Positions 34,473-43,133 of a stretch of 64,000 bases of DNA are shown here, one piece after another. Origin of the DNA: Pseudomonas fluorescens (GTDB lineage Bacteria; Pseudomonadota; Gammaproteobacteria; Pseudomonadales; Pseudomonadaceae); assembly GCF_001648775.1 (NCBI RefSeq), contig NZ_LVEJ01000004.1:1-64000 (forward strand), read 5' to 3'. A program made the position numbers and the translations under genes. Numbering within the stretch: the stretch's first letter is position 1; each line of letters begins with the position of its first letter. The notes beneath the pieces were generated by a model that saw nothing but the letters and a program-made list of their open reading frames with translations, ran no database searches and was not told the DNA's origin.

Positions 34473-35373
34473 AGAATTCAGCCCCCACGCAGAGAATCAG
34501 CAGCCATAACCATACCCCGCGCTGGACCAATTGCCAGCCGCGGTCGATGGAATCGGCGTCAGCCGCTGCGCCCTCGCCAAGTTGCGGGCGGTCGTGAAGC
34601 TCACCGTGATAAATCGCCGGGCCGCCCAGTTCCACGCCGAGCGCACCGGCGCCGGCCGCCATCACCGGACCGGCGTTAGGGCTGTCCCACTTAGGCGCCT
34701 GTGTGCGCCAGCATTTCAAGGCGAGTCGGGTTTTGCCGAGCAACGCGTAGGTCAACGCCACCAGACGTGCAGGAATGTAGTTGAGCACGTCGTCGATTTT
34801 CGCCGCCGCCCAACCGAAACGTTCGAAGCGTTCGTTGCGATAACCCCACATCGCATCGAGCGTATTGCTCAAACGATAGAGGACCACGCCGGGCGCACCG
34901 GCGACGACAAACCAGAACAGTGCGGCGAACACCGCATCGCTGCCGTTTTCCAATACCGACTCAGTGGCGGCGCGAGCGACGGCGGTGCTGTCGAGCTCAT
35001 CGGTCTGGCGGCTGACCAGATAGCCGACGCGCTTGCGCGCCTCGTCCAGATCATCCGCGCGCAACGCCGCGGCCACCGGGGCGACATGTTCACCGAGGCT
35101 ACGCATGCCGAGGGCACAATACAGCGCGAGAATTTCGACAACCCAACCCACATACGGCGCCCAGGAAAACGCCGTGGCGAGCAAGGTCAGCGGCAGCACC
35201 GCGATCACCCACGCAGTGACGCCATGGCTGCGCCAGCCACGGCCACCGGCGTTGAAACGTTGCTCGATGCGCCCGGCGAAATTGCCGAACGCCACCAGCG
35301 GATGCCAGCGTTTCGGTTCACCGAGCAGCGCATCCAGCGCAACCGCGGCGACACTCAACAACGCCACACTCAT
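34465..35373 (-). CDS. cbiB: Adenosylcobinamide-phosphate synthase (CbiB)
   Basis: 302 residues from ATG 35373, which overlaps the bluB stop (ATGA) and has GGGGAG upstream. Membrane protein with about five helices (cobD in aerobic-pathway naming). It attaches aminopropanol phosphate to adenosylcobyric acid. Landmarks: [20 protein letters not shown], the [33 protein letters not shown] block (conserved Glu/Asn), [39 protein letters not shown] and [20 protein letters not shown]. Confidence 0.95.
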   Translation of the reverse strand: MSVALLSVAAVALDALLGEPKRWHPLVAFGNFAGRIEQRFNAGGRGWRSHGVTAWVIAVLPLTLLATAFSWAPYVGWVVEILALYCALGMRSLGEHVAPVAAALRADDLDEARKRVGYLVSRQTDELDSTAVARAATESVLENGSDAVFAALFWFVVAGAPGVVLYRLSNTLDAMWGYRNERFERFGWAAAKIDDVLNYIPARLVALTYALLGKTRLALKCWRTQAPKWDSPNAGPVMAAGAGALGVELGGPAIYHGELHDRPQLGEGAAADADSIDRGWQLVQRGVWLWLLILCVGAEFYA

Positions 35374-36020
35374 TGACTCACTCCCCAATAATTCTCAAAC
35401 AGCAACTCATTGAGCGGACGCGCCTGCGCCCACCCTTCGAGTACCAGCATCGGCGCCGGATAGAATTCCTTGACCGGGCCCAGGCATATAACGGCCAGCG
35501 GCTTGGCGCCTGCGGGCAACTTCAACAGATCCGCCAACGCTTGCGGCTCGAACAGTGAAACCCAGCCCATGCCGAGGCCTTCGACGCGCGCGGCCAGCCA
35601 CAGATTCTGGATCGCGCAGGACAACGAAGCCATGTCCATTTCCGGCAGCGTGCGGCGACCGAAGATGTGTTTTTCGCGATCATCCATTAACGCGGCGACC
35701 AATACTTCGGCGCAGTCATGGATGCCTTCGACCTTGAGTTTCATGAACTCATCGCTGCGCTCGCCGAGGGCTTCGGCGGTGCGGACGCGTTCTTCCTCCA
35801 CGAGGTTTTGAATCTGGCTGCGCAGGTCGCGATCGCTGATGCGGATGAAGCGCCACGGCTGCATCAGGCCGACACTTGGGGCCTGGTGGGCGGCTTCCAG
35901 AAGTCGGCGCAACAACTGCGGTTCGACGCTGCCACCGGTGAAGTGGCGCATGTCGCGGCGTTCGGCGATGGCTCGATAAACCGCGTCGCGCTCGGCTTCA
36001 GAGAATGCGTTGTCGGTCAT
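35370..36020 (-). CDS. bluB: 5,6-Dimethylbenzimidazole synthase
   Basis: 216 residues from ATG 36020 ([27 protein letters not shown]). Nitroreductase-like flavoprotein that fragments reduced FMN with oxygen to give the lower ligand of cobalamin, so the operon belongs to an aerobic producer. Landmarks: RRDMRHF and [13 protein letters not shown] (FMN contacts), the [12 protein letters not shown] segment, and the [10 protein letters not shown] strand. Length is normal. A REP half-element touches the start codon, so the upstream region including the ribosome-binding site (GAAGAGGCC) is REP-derived. Confidence 0.95.
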   Translation of the reverse strand: MTDNAFSEAERDAVYRAIAERRDMRHFTGGSVEPQLLRRLLEAAHQAPSVGLMQPWRFIRISDRDLRSQIQNLVEEERVRTAEALGERSDEFMKLKVEGIHDCAEVLVAALMDDREKHIFGRRTLPEMDMASLSCAIQNLWLAARVEGLGMGWVSLFEPQALADLLKLPAGAKPLAVICLGPVKEFYPAPMLVLEGWAQARPLNELLFENYWGVSQ

Positions 36021-36117
36021 GGCCTCTTCGCGAGCAAGCTCGCTCCCACATTGGACGGGGTGCTTGCTCAAGAAACGCGATCCCCTGTGGGAGCGAGCTT
36101 GCTCGCGAAGGCGGCCT
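36021..36117. repeat. REPIN between cobB and bluB
   Basis: GGCCTCTTCGCGAGCAAGCT (to CTCCCACA) and the inverse GTGGGAGCGAGCTTGCTCGC (36088-36107) face each other across ~36 bases. The right half encodes the last codons of cobB and the left half supplies the bluB ribosome-binding region. Confidence 0.9.
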
Positions 36118-37417
36118 CACGGTCTGGCGCAAACAATGCGGCAATCGCAGTCGGATTCGACGGAAAGTAAAAGTGGACATAAGAAGCCGTCATCCGCCCC
36201 TCACGATAAACCGCCTCAGCGCCGCGCCCGCCATTCGGACTCAACCCTCGGGCAATCGGCGTCAGTTCTGTGGTGGTCAGGGAATGGTGATACGTGTGCC
36301 CGCGCAACGACCCTTCCGGCAGATCCACCGCTTGCAACGCCAATGCCGCCAGACGCTTCTGCATCACCGCGTCGCCCTTAAGCAGCCCAACCAACTCAGC
36401 GCGAGAGCCCTCAACGTCAGTCAAAGAGTCGAGCAGATACAGCATCCCGCCACACTCAGCGAGCAACGGTTTCCCCGCCGCATGATGCGCACGGATCGCC
36501 TCCAGCATCTCGGTGTTCTGCGACAGCGCAACGTGGTGCAATTCCGGGTAACCACCGGGCAGATACAGACTGTCCGCCTCAGGTAATAGCGTGTCGCGGA
36601 TCGGCGAGAAGAAGCTCAGCTCGGCGCCCATTGCGCGCAGCAGATCCAGACTCGCGCCGTAGGTGAAGGCAAACGCTTCATCACGGGCGACGGCGATTCG
36701 TACATTCTTCAGCAGCGGCTCTACCGCGATGGCGTCCGGTGCGGCGAATTCCACGGCCGGTGGCAGCGCTACCTCGCAACTGCTGGCGAGCGCTTCGGCG
36801 GCCGCATCGAGACGCACATCGAGGTCATTCAATTCGCTGGCCTGCACCAGGCCGAGATGGCGACTCGGCAGCTCGATGCCAGTCTCGCGGGACAATGCGC
36901 CGTACCAGCGCAGGCCTTCGGTGAGGCTGCCTTCGAGCAACTGCGCATGGCGCAACGTGCCGACACGATTGGCCAGCACGCCGGCAAACGGCAGATCCGG
37001 CTGATATTTGGCCAAACCGAGCGCCAACGCACCAAAGGTTTGCGCCATGGCTGTGCCGTCGATGACACCGAGCACCGGCACACCAAAATGCCGCGCCAGA
37101 TCAGCGCTGGACGGCGTGCCGTCAAACAGGCCCATCACGCCTTCGATCAAAATCAGATCCGCCTCGGCGGCGGCTTCCCACAACAGACGACGACTTTCCT
37201 GCTCGCCGACCATCCACATATCGAGCTGATACACCGGCGCACCGCTGGCACGCTCGAGAATCATCGGATCAAGAAAGTCCGGGCCGCATTTGAACACGCG
37301 GACCTTGCGCCCCTGATTGCGATGCAAACGAGCGAGTGCGGCGGTGACGGTGGTCTTGCCCTGACCGGAGGCCGGCGCGGCGATGAGCACCGCCGGGCAG
37401 TGACGTGGTTGATTCAA
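36068..37417 (-). CDS. cobB: Cobyrinate a,c-diamide synthase
   Basis: 449 residues from a TTG (37417) that overlaps the cobO stop (TTGA). ATP-dependent amidase acting on ring carboxylates a and c. Landmarks: AAPASGQGKTTVTAALARLH (P-loop), FKCGPDFLDPMIL, LIEGVMGLFDG, YLPGGYPELH, the glutaminase nucleophile in LLAECGGMLYLLD, and GHTYHHS with a C-terminal HFYFPSNP. The last ~14 residues ([17 protein letters not shown]) are read from a REPIN and do not belong to the family. Confidence 0.96.
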   Translation of the reverse strand: MNQPRHCPAVLIAAPASGQGKTTVTAALARLHRNQGRKVRVFKCGPDFLDPMILERASGAPVYQLDMWMVGEQESRRLLWEAAAEADLILIEGVMGLFDGTPSSADLARHFGVPVLGVIDGTAMAQTFGALALGLAKYQPDLPFAGVLANRVGTLRHAQLLEGSLTEGLRWYGALSRETGIELPSRHLGLVQASELNDLDVRLDAAAEALASSCEVALPPAVEFAAPDAIAVEPLLKNVRIAVARDEAFAFTYGASLDLLRAMGAELSFFSPIRDTLLPEADSLYLPGGYPELHHVALSQNTEMLEAIRAHHAAGKPLLAECGGMLYLLDSLTDVEGSRAELVGLLKGDAVMQKRLAALALQAVDLPEGSLRGHTYHHSLTTTELTPIARGLSPNGGRGAEAVYREGRMTASYVHFYFPSNPTAIAALFAPDREAAFASKLAPTGDRVS

Positions 37418-38025
37418 AGTTCGACGCCTTTCTGCGCTTTGATGCCCGCCTGGAAGGCGTGTTTGAGCATGCCCATTTCAGTCACGGTGTCGCCCATTTC
37501 GATCATTTCCGGCTTGGCTGCACGACCGGTGACGATCACGTGCTGCATCGGCGGACGCGCCTGCAAATCGCTGAGCACTTGATCGAGATCGAGGTAGCCG
37601 TGCTTGAGGGCGATGTTCAATTCGTCGAGCACCACCAGACCGATCGACGGATCACGCAACAGCTCGCGGGAGACCGCCCACGCGGCTTCGGCGGCGGCGA
37701 TGTCGCGCTGACGATCCTGGGTTTCCCAGGTAAAACCTTCGCCCATCACGTGGAAACGCACTTGCTCGGGAAAGCGGCGGAAAAACAACTCTTCGCCGGT
37801 GCTGTTGCGGCCCTTGATGAATTGCACCACGCCGCACTGCATGCCGTGGCCCATGGCACGGGCGAGCATGCCGAACGCCGAGCTGCTTTTGCCTTTGCCG
37901 TTGCCGGTCAGCACCAGCACCAGGCCGCACTCGTCGGGCGAGTTGGCGATGCGTTCGTCGATCACGGCTTTTTTGCGCTGCATACGCGCCAGATGGCGTT
38001 CGTCGCGCTCGGGGGAATCAGTCAT
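37414..38025 (-). CDS. cobO: Cob(I)yrinic acid a,c-diamide adenosyltransferase
   Basis: 203 residues from ATG 38025 (MTDSPERDERHLARMQRKK); a longer reading runs into the riboswitch and is unlikely. P-loop NTPase of the CobA/BtuR type: LTGNGKGKSSSAFGMLARAMGHG near the start, QFIKGRNSTGEE, and the LDELNIALKHGYLDLDQV and VIVTGRAAKPEMIEMGDTV segments. It adds the adenosyl group to the cob(I)yrinic acid diamide. It is the first gene of the cob operon, 85 bases after the riboswitch. Confidence 0.96.
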   Translation of the reverse strand: MTDSPERDERHLARMQRKKAVIDERIANSPDECGLVLVLTGNGKGKSSSAFGMLARAMGHGMQCGVVQFIKGRNSTGEELFFRRFPEQVRFHVMGEGFTWETQDRQRDIAAAEAAWAVSRELLRDPSIGLVVLDELNIALKHGYLDLDQVLSDLQARPPMQHVIVTGRAAKPEMIEMGDTVTEMGMLKHAFQAGIKAQKGVEL

Positions 38026-38080
38026 GGGGGAGCTCTCCGTTGAGGCTGGATAACGGCGGGCAGGCACAAGAATAGACGGC

Positions 38081-38110
38081 AAAAAGCCTGGCATCGCCCA
38101 CCGTGATGCC
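38081..38110 (-). terminator. Expression-platform terminator of the cobalamin riboswitch
   Basis: On the minus strand, GGCATC and GATGCC pair around a 9-base loop and run into AGGCTTTTTG. It lies between the B12 aptamer and cobO. The spacing fits transcription termination when cobalamin is bound. Confidence 0.7.
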
Positions 38111-38325
38111 GCTGGATGGATCAGGCCGGTCTCCGGGCTCATGAGCGGCGTATGCCTGACTGCGCGCCTTCCCGCTTCTTTCGAGGCAGTGGCTCAAGGC
38201 GCAGCTTTTACTCATTTACCGTTGCGGGGGCAGCGCCGGGATCGTGGTGGCTCTTCGAGCGAAGACAACCCTCACCGGCTTCCCTGTTTCACTCTGTCGA
38301 CGGGGGTCACAGAGCACCTGAAACA
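38111..38325 (-). promoter_or_regulatory. Cobalamin riboswitch (B12 aptamer)
   Basis: On the minus strand the elements occur in the canonical order: the opening CAGGTGC (38320-38314), GGGAAGCCGGTGAGGGTT (38284-38267), the CCCCCGCAACGGTAA core (38230-38216), the B12 box GCCACTG (38193-38187) and the closing GTCAGGCATACG-type strand. It precedes cobO and the whole ten-gene operon and would reduce expression when adenosylcobalamin is plentiful. Confidence 0.95.
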
Positions 38326-38333
38326 AGCCGCGA

Positions 38334-38362
38334 AGGTTAGAGGGTTGGGGGTGGAGCGTCAA
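38334..38362 (-). promoter_or_regulatory. Sigma70-type promoter of the cob operon
   Basis: Minus-strand TTGACG (38357-38362) and TAACCT (38334-38339) are exactly 17 bases apart. Transcription would start just before the riboswitch aptamer. Confidence 0.7.
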
Positions 38363-38499
38363 TTAAAGAGGGGGTCATCGGGCGAATAACTGCCGCCGAT
38401 CAATTATCTGACGCCAATCTTGTGCCACACTGATACAAATGATATCAAAGAGCCATGCTTTTCCCGAAAAGCCCACCACAACAATAAAGGATGATGACG

Positions 38500-39084
38500 A
38501 TGCAAGGCATGATCATCAGCAACCCGCGCCTGGAATTCCTGCGCCCGGTGCTTGAACGCTGGTTTGACTGTATCGACCGCTACAACGCCGTACGCGGCGA
38601 CAGCGACACACCGTACTGGCATGACGAGAAAGCCAATCTCGGAGTGCTCTCGGCGGCGGCCTGGATGGCCGAGCTGGTCACGTTGAACGACACTGCCACG
38701 CGCAAACAGAATGAAGAAGGTGAGCGTAATGCCCGCGCCGACCTGTTCCTCGCCGGCGCCGAAGATCGCGCATTCATTCAAGCCACGCAGCGCTGGCCAC
38801 GGGTTAATAACCTCAACTTGACCCAGGCCCTGCTGGACATCACCAATGATGCCAAACGCATCAGCTATGCCAGCGACCTCAAGCTCGGCTGCCTGTTCGT
38901 CGCACCGCAAAAAGCCCAGCACAGTGCCAGCCCCGAAGAGCTGCAGGACATGGTCGACGACCTGCAAAAGGAACACACCTGCGCCGTCGCCTGGTATTTC
39001 CCCTATGCCTACCGCAAATTGCGCAGCGAGGCCGGCAACTATCACCCGGGCATCGCCGTGCTGTTCAAGGAAGCCCGCGGCTGA
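38500..39084 (+). CDS. Conserved hypothetical protein
   Basis: 194 residues from ATG 38500, which is best spaced from AAAGG; ATG 38491 and 38494 are in-frame alternatives. No signal peptide or membrane segment. Segments are MIISNPRLEFLRPVLERWFD, SDTPYWHDEKANLGVLSAAAWMAELVTLNDTATRK, and DDLQKEHTCAVAWYFPYAYRKLR. The two W-rich motifs and the ERNARADLFL helix suggest a compact helical fold. I do not recognise a family with confidence. It is transcribed away from the cob operon and is separated from the next gene by 66 bases on the same strand. Confidence 0.8.
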   Translation: MQGMIISNPRLEFLRPVLERWFDCIDRYNAVRGDSDTPYWHDEKANLGVLSAAAWMAELVTLNDTATRKQNEEGERNARADLFLAGAEDRAFIQATQRWPRVNNLNLTQALLDITNDAKRISYASDLKLGCLFVAPQKAQHSASPEELQDMVDDLQKEHTCAVAWYFPYAYRKLRSEAGNYHPGIAVLFKEARG

Positions 39085-39150
39085 GCAGTTGAACCATCGG
39101 GCTTGCGCCCTCCTCTATGATTAGGAATGCATTCATAGGGAAGATCAGCA

Positions 39151-40464
39151 ATGCGCACGCCTCAACTCGTTTTCGTCATCGCCGTCGCTGGAGGGCTTGC
39201 CGCCTGCGGTGAATCCTCCAGCCTGCAAGTCTCCGACGGCACCGGCCCGTCGCCGAAGCTGCCCGAACCGAACAAAACCCTGATCCCGACGGTGAACATC
39301 GCCCCGGCGATCGGCTGGCCCGAAGGCGCTAAACCGACCGCCGCAGCCGGCACCCAGGTCGCGGCATTCGCCGAAGGCCTCGACCATCCGCGCTGGCTTT
39401 ACGTGCTGCCCAACGGCGATGTGCTGGTAGCGGAGACCAATGCCCCGCCGAAGCCTGATGACAGCAGCGGAATCCGAGGCTGGGTGATGAAGAAGGTCAT
39501 GGGCAAGGCCGGTGCTGGCGTGCCGAGCCCGAATCGCATCACCCTGCTGCGTGACGCCGATCACGATGGCGTGGCCGAGACGCGCACAGTGTTTCTGCAG
39601 AACCTCAACTCGCCATTCGGCATGACCCTGGTCGGCAATGATCTGTATGTGGCCGACACCGATCGCCTGCTGCGCTTTAACTACGAACCGGGCGCCACCG
39701 AAATCAAGTCACAGCCAATCAAGGTTGTCGATTTGCCCGGTGGGACGCTGAATCACCACTGGACCAAAAACGTCATCGCCAGCAAGGACGGCAGCAAGTT
39801 GTACGTCACCGTGGGCTCGAACAGCAACGTCGGCGAAAATGGTCTGGATAAAGAGGAAGGTCGCGCCGCGATCTGGGAAGTGGATCGGGCGACCGGCAAT
39901 CATCGGATCTTCGCCTCAGGCATCCGCAACCCCAATGGCCTGGCGTGGGAGCCAAGCAGTGGTGCGCTGTGGACGGCGGTCAACGAACGCGACGAGATTG
40001 GTAGCGACCTGGTGCCGGACTACATCACGTCGGTCAAGGACGGCGCGTTCTATGGCTGGCCGTTCAGCTACTACGGTCAGCACATTGATGTCCGCGTTTC
40101 GCCGCAAAACCCGGAACTGGTGGCCAAGGCCATCGCCCCGGATTACGCGGTCGGGCCACACACCGCCTCGCTGGGCCTGAGTTTTGCCGAGGGAAACACG
40201 TTGCCGGCGCAGTTCAAGGAAGGTGCCTTCATCGGCCAGCACGGCTCGTGGAACCGCAAGCCGCACAGTGGCTACAAAGTGATTTTCGTCCCGTTTACCG
40301 GCGGCAAGCCGAGTGGCACACCGGTGGATGTGCTGACCGGGTTCCTCGACAAGGACGAGAATGCGCTAGGCCGCCCGGTGGGCGTGGTGATCGATCAGCA
40401 AGGTGGTTTGCTGGTAGCGGATGATGTTGGCAACAAAGTGTGGCGAGTGTCTTCTGCCAAATAA
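39151..40464 (+). CDS. PQQ-dependent sugar/sorbosone dehydrogenase-like lipoprotein
   Basis: 437 residues with a lipoprotein signal ([11 protein letters not shown]). A six-bladed beta-propeller of the glucose/sorbosone dehydrogenase superfamily is indicated by [39 protein letters not shown] (a calcium-type D-x-D loop), [56 protein letters not shown], and [20 protein letters not shown]. It would be a membrane-tethered periplasmic dehydrogenase feeding electrons to quinones through PQQ. The sugar substrate is unknown. Single gene, followed by a REP region. Confidence 0.9.
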   Translation: MRTPQLVFVIAVAGGLAACGESSSLQVSDGTGPSPKLPEPNKTLIPTVNIAPAIGWPEGAKPTAAAGTQVAAFAEGLDHPRWLYVLPNGDVLVAETNAPPKPDDSSGIRGWVMKKVMGKAGAGVPSPNRITLLRDADHDGVAETRTVFLQNLNSPFGMTLVGNDLYVADTDRLLRFNYEPGATEIKSQPIKVVDLPGGTLNHHWTKNVIASKDGSKLYVTVGSNSNVGENGLDKEEGRAAIWEVDRATGNHRIFASGIRNPNGLAWEPSSGALWTAVNERDEIGSDLVPDYITSVKDGAFYGWPFSYYGQHIDVRVSPQNPELVAKAIAPDYAVGPHTASLGLSFAEGNTLPAQFKEGAFIGQHGSWNRKPHSGYKVIFVPFTGGKPSGTPVDVLTGFLDKDENALGRPVGVVIDQQGGLLVADDVGNKVWRVSSAK

Positions 40465-40487
40465 CTTGCCGCCTGACACATAACAAA

Positions 40488-40591
40488 TGTGGGAGCGACG
40501 GTGCGACGATTCGACTTGCTCGCGAAAGCGTCGGTTCAGTCAATATTGAATTGAATGACACACCGCCTTCGCGAGCAAGCTCGCTCCCACA
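40488..40591. repeat. REPIN with a hybrid left half
   Basis: The right half, GCCTTCGCGAGCAAGCTCGC (to TCCCACAT), is standard. The left half reads TGTGGGAGCGACGGTGCGAC then GATTCGACTTGCTCGCGAAA: a normal REP with ~16 extra bases between GCGA and CTTGCTCGC. The spacer ends GAATGACACACCG as in the REPIN at 10251. Confidence 0.85.
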
Positions 40592-40611
40592 TGGGTTTTG
40601 CGTTGTCTTTA

Positions 40612-41148
40612 CTACGGGTTATGCGCCAGATGCTCCGGCTGCAGCACCCGCTTGGCACTCAGGTAAGCCTTCTGCCAATACGCCTTCGACAGGCTGTCGA
40701 GCTTGACCGTGCCGCCCGTGGCCGGCGCGTGCACAAAGCGCCCTTCGCCAACGTAAATCCCCGCGTGACTGACCTGCGAGCCGCCATTGGTGGCGAAGAA
40801 GATCAGGTCGCCGGTCTGCAAGCCTTCCTTCCCGACATTCGGTGCCTGCATGACGATCATCTCGCGCGTCGAACGCGGCAATGAGATGCCCGCTGCATCG
40901 CGGTAGACAAAACCGATCAGGCCGCTGCAATCAAAACCCGAGTCCGGCGTGTTGCCGCCCCAGCGATAGGGCGTGCCCACCAGGCCGAGCGCGCGAAACA
41001 ACACGTCTTCAGCGGCAGGTGAAAAAGCTTGCGAGGGGCCGAACACGACCGGCGCGCGAACCACCGGCGCAGGTGGCGGCGTGCGACTGGCGCAGGCGCT
41101 GAGCAGCGCTGCGAAGAACATCAATGCGAGGCGGGCCGACATCGTCAT
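40612..41148 (-). CDS. NlpC/P60 family lipoprotein (first of two)
   Basis: 178 residues from ATG 41148 (AGGATG upstream); signal MTMSARLALMFFAALLSAC with lipobox LSAC. The catalytic domain has GTPYRWGGNTPDSGFDCSGLIGFVY (Cys nucleophile), SHAGIYVGEGRFVHAP (His pair) and a closing SKAYWQKAYLSAKRVL. These enzymes cut the D-Glu-to-diamino-acid bond in peptidoglycan stem peptides. The paralogue just upstream has the same domain but a different N-terminal half. Domain completeness is normal. Confidence 0.94.
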   Translation of the reverse strand: MTMSARLALMFFAALLSACASRTPPPAPVVRAPVVFGPSQAFSPAAEDVLFRALGLVGTPYRWGGNTPDSGFDCSGLIGFVYRDAAGISLPRSTREMIVMQAPNVGKEGLQTGDLIFFATNGGSQVSHAGIYVGEGRFVHAPATGGTVKLDSLSKAYWQKAYLSAKRVLQPEHLAHNP

Positions 41149-41202
41149 AAGCAGAACATCCTGATCTGGCTGCGGCTTTCTCTGCCGGATGGACAGAAAA
41201 CA

Positions 41203-41231
41203 AAACCGCCTGCGGAGCACGCAGGCGGTTT
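41203..41231 (-). terminator. Terminator between the two NlpC/P60 genes
   Basis: AAACCGCCTGC / GCAGGCGGTTT forms an 11-bp stem with a GGAGCAC loop; on the minus strand it is followed by TTGTTTTC. It separates the upstream NlpC/P60 gene from the promoter region of the downstream one. Confidence 0.8.
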
Positions 41232-41368
41232 GCCATCAATATAGATTCAGGATTCTAGCGGCTACGCGGCAAACTTCAAGTAAGACTTTAACTTCACCTT
41301 GTAAAGTCTAGGTCTACTCCGTTGCCGGGAGCCTGATTGTCGCCACGAACGCAGCGACAATGGAGGGA

Positions 41369-41986
41369 TTACTTGCGAGCGGTGACGACCGTCGGAGCGT
41401 TGGCCAGAGCGCGTTTCGCTTCGATGAAGGTCTTGCTCCAGTAGCTGTCACCCAGGCTGTCGATGCGAACACCGCCGCTGCGACGACTGCTGGAGTGGAT
41501 GAACTGGTTGTCACCCAGGTAGATCCCGGCGTGACTGACACGACCGCGACGACCGTTGGTGGCGAAGAACAGCAGATCGCCCGGCTCAAGGTTGCTGCGC
41601 GAGACCAGCGGTGCATCGACGTTGATCATTTCGCGAGTGGAACGTGGCAGGTTCATGCCGGCTTCTTCGCGGAACAGGTAACCGATGAAACCGCTGCAAT
41701 CGAAACCGGCTTCAGAGGTACCACCGAAACGGTAACGGGTACCGATCAGGGACATGCCGCGTTCGAGGATGCTGTCGGCCAGAACAGGAAGCTGATAAGG
41801 CTTCTTGCCATTGAATTCGTTGAGTTCTTTTTCGGTGTCCAGCTCTTCCTGGTAAATAACGGAAGACTGAGCCGTGGCAGAATTTTTAACCTGTTGAGAC
41901 TGCTCTTGAACTGGAGAATGAGCAGCGCAACCGAACAACAGGGTGACGAGTGCGAGAGGCACGAGGGGTGCGAAGCGCTTTAGCAT
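41369..41986 (-). CDS. NlpC/P60 family lipoprotein (second of two)
   Basis: 205 residues from ATG 41986 (MLKRFAPLVPLALVTLLFGCAAHS, lipobox LFGC). A linker of about 60 residues rich in Q, S and E (VQEQSQQVKNSATAQSS) precedes the hydrolase domain: GTRYRFGGTSEAGFDCSGFIGYLF, LPRSTREMINVDAPLVS, VSHAGIYLGDNQFIHSSS, and SYWSKTFIEAKRAL. All catalytic residues are present. It is an outer-membrane-tethered endopeptidase of the Spr/MepS type. A terminator separates it from its paralogue. Confidence 0.94.
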   Translation of the reverse strand: MLKRFAPLVPLALVTLLFGCAAHSPVQEQSQQVKNSATAQSSVIYQEELDTEKELNEFNGKKPYQLPVLADSILERGMSLIGTRYRFGGTSEAGFDCSGFIGYLFREEAGMNLPRSTREMINVDAPLVSRSNLEPGDLLFFATNGRRGRVSHAGIYLGDNQFIHSSSRRSGGVRIDSLGDSYWSKTFIEAKRALANAPTVVTARK

Positions 41987-42212
41987 GGGCACGACCGTGG
42001 CTGATAGTTGTAAAGAAGCCGAGACTATGCCCGCTATCAGCCTCATTTGCAAATTCAATCGATCTTTTTGTGACTTCTCGGTTTCTCGTTTACATCTAAG
42101 CGCTTAAGCCCATTTGAACCGATACGCAGCCTGCACACCGTGCAGGAAAGCGGATTTTCTGGCGCCTGAAATATGCCAAAACCCGCTGAAAGCCGCAGAA
42201 CCAAAGGGATGG

Positions 42213-42917
42213 CTACCAGCCGAGAGTTTCTTTGAGGAAGGGAATGGTCAGCTTGCGTTGCGCCTGCAAAGAGGCCTGATCGAGCTGCTCGAGAAGGTCG
42301 AACAGCGCGCTCATGCTGCGGGTACCGCGAGTCAAAATAAAATGCCCGACTTCATCGGTCAGGTGCAGACCGCGACGCGATGCGCGCAATTGCAGGGCAC
42401 GCAATTTGTCTTCATCGGAAAGCGGACGCATCTGGAAAATCAGCGCCATGGTCAGGCGAGATTTCAAGTCGGCCAGTTTGACCGGCAGTTCACGCGGAGA
42501 AGTGGATGCGGCGATCAGCAAACGCCGACCGCTGTCACGCAGACGGTTGAACAGATGAAACATCGCCTCTTCCCAGTCAGCCTTGCCAGCGATTACCTGA
42601 AGATCATCCAGGCATACCAGTTCGTACTGCTCCAGGTTGTCGAGGATCTCGACACCGCGATCCATCAACTCGGCCAGCGGCAAATAGACTGCCGGTTCGC
42701 CCATCTGCTCGAAACGCAAGCACGCGGCCTGCAACAGATGCGTACGCCCTACGCCGTGTTTACCCCACAGGTAGATCAGGCTTTCTGTCCAGCCGGCGTC
42801 GGCTTCGCATAGACGCTCGACATAGCCGAGTGCAGCGGCATTGGCGCCTGGGTAGTAGTTGATGAAGGTGGCGTCGTCACGCAGACGCACACCTAGGGGC
42901 AGCTGAATCGGTTTCAT
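42213..42917 (-). CDS. hda: Hda, DnaA regulatory inactivator
   Basis: 234 residues. The N-terminal clamp-binding peptide (MKPIQLPLGVRLRDDATFIN) is typical. The AAA+ domain has a Walker A-like GKHGVGRTHLLQAA, Walker B VCLDDLQVI and the sensor STSPRELPVKLADLKSRLTMALIF. Bound to the DNA-loaded beta clamp, Hda stimulates ATP hydrolysis by DnaA and so limits re-initiation. The C-terminus (RSMSALFDLLEQLDQASL) corresponds to the DnaA domain III lid. The gene is followed by the NlpC/P60 gene on the same strand. Confidence 0.96.
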   Translation of the reverse strand: MKPIQLPLGVRLRDDATFINYYPGANAAALGYVERLCEADAGWTESLIYLWGKHGVGRTHLLQAACLRFEQMGEPAVYLPLAELMDRGVEILDNLEQYELVCLDDLQVIAGKADWEEAMFHLFNRLRDSGRRLLIAASTSPRELPVKLADLKSRLTMALIFQMRPLSDEDKLRALQLRASRRGLHLTDEVGHFILTRGTRSMSALFDLLEQLDQASLQAQRKLTIPFLKETLGW

Positions 42918-43133
42918 GCTGACTGAACAGTTCTCAAGGAACCGTTAGTGGCCTCTGTGTAAAGTTTGCGAAGTTTATACCCGTGAAGCTGAGCGCACAA
43001 TGCGACAGAGTCCAAGCAAAATCAAAGGTTTGCGTTAACACACTGGTTTTATGACAGTTTCTCTGACGGTCTTCTGCCAGCAACGCCCGCAAGACACGGG
43101 CCAACCCGGCTCCCGCCGGGCTGTCCGCCGCGG

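Noticed and set aside
38404..39045. A 213-codon minus-strand frame fully antisense to the hypothetical gene at 38500
   Set aside because: The plus-strand frame has a good ribosome-binding site and protein-like composition; the antisense frame has neither and ends near the cob promoter.
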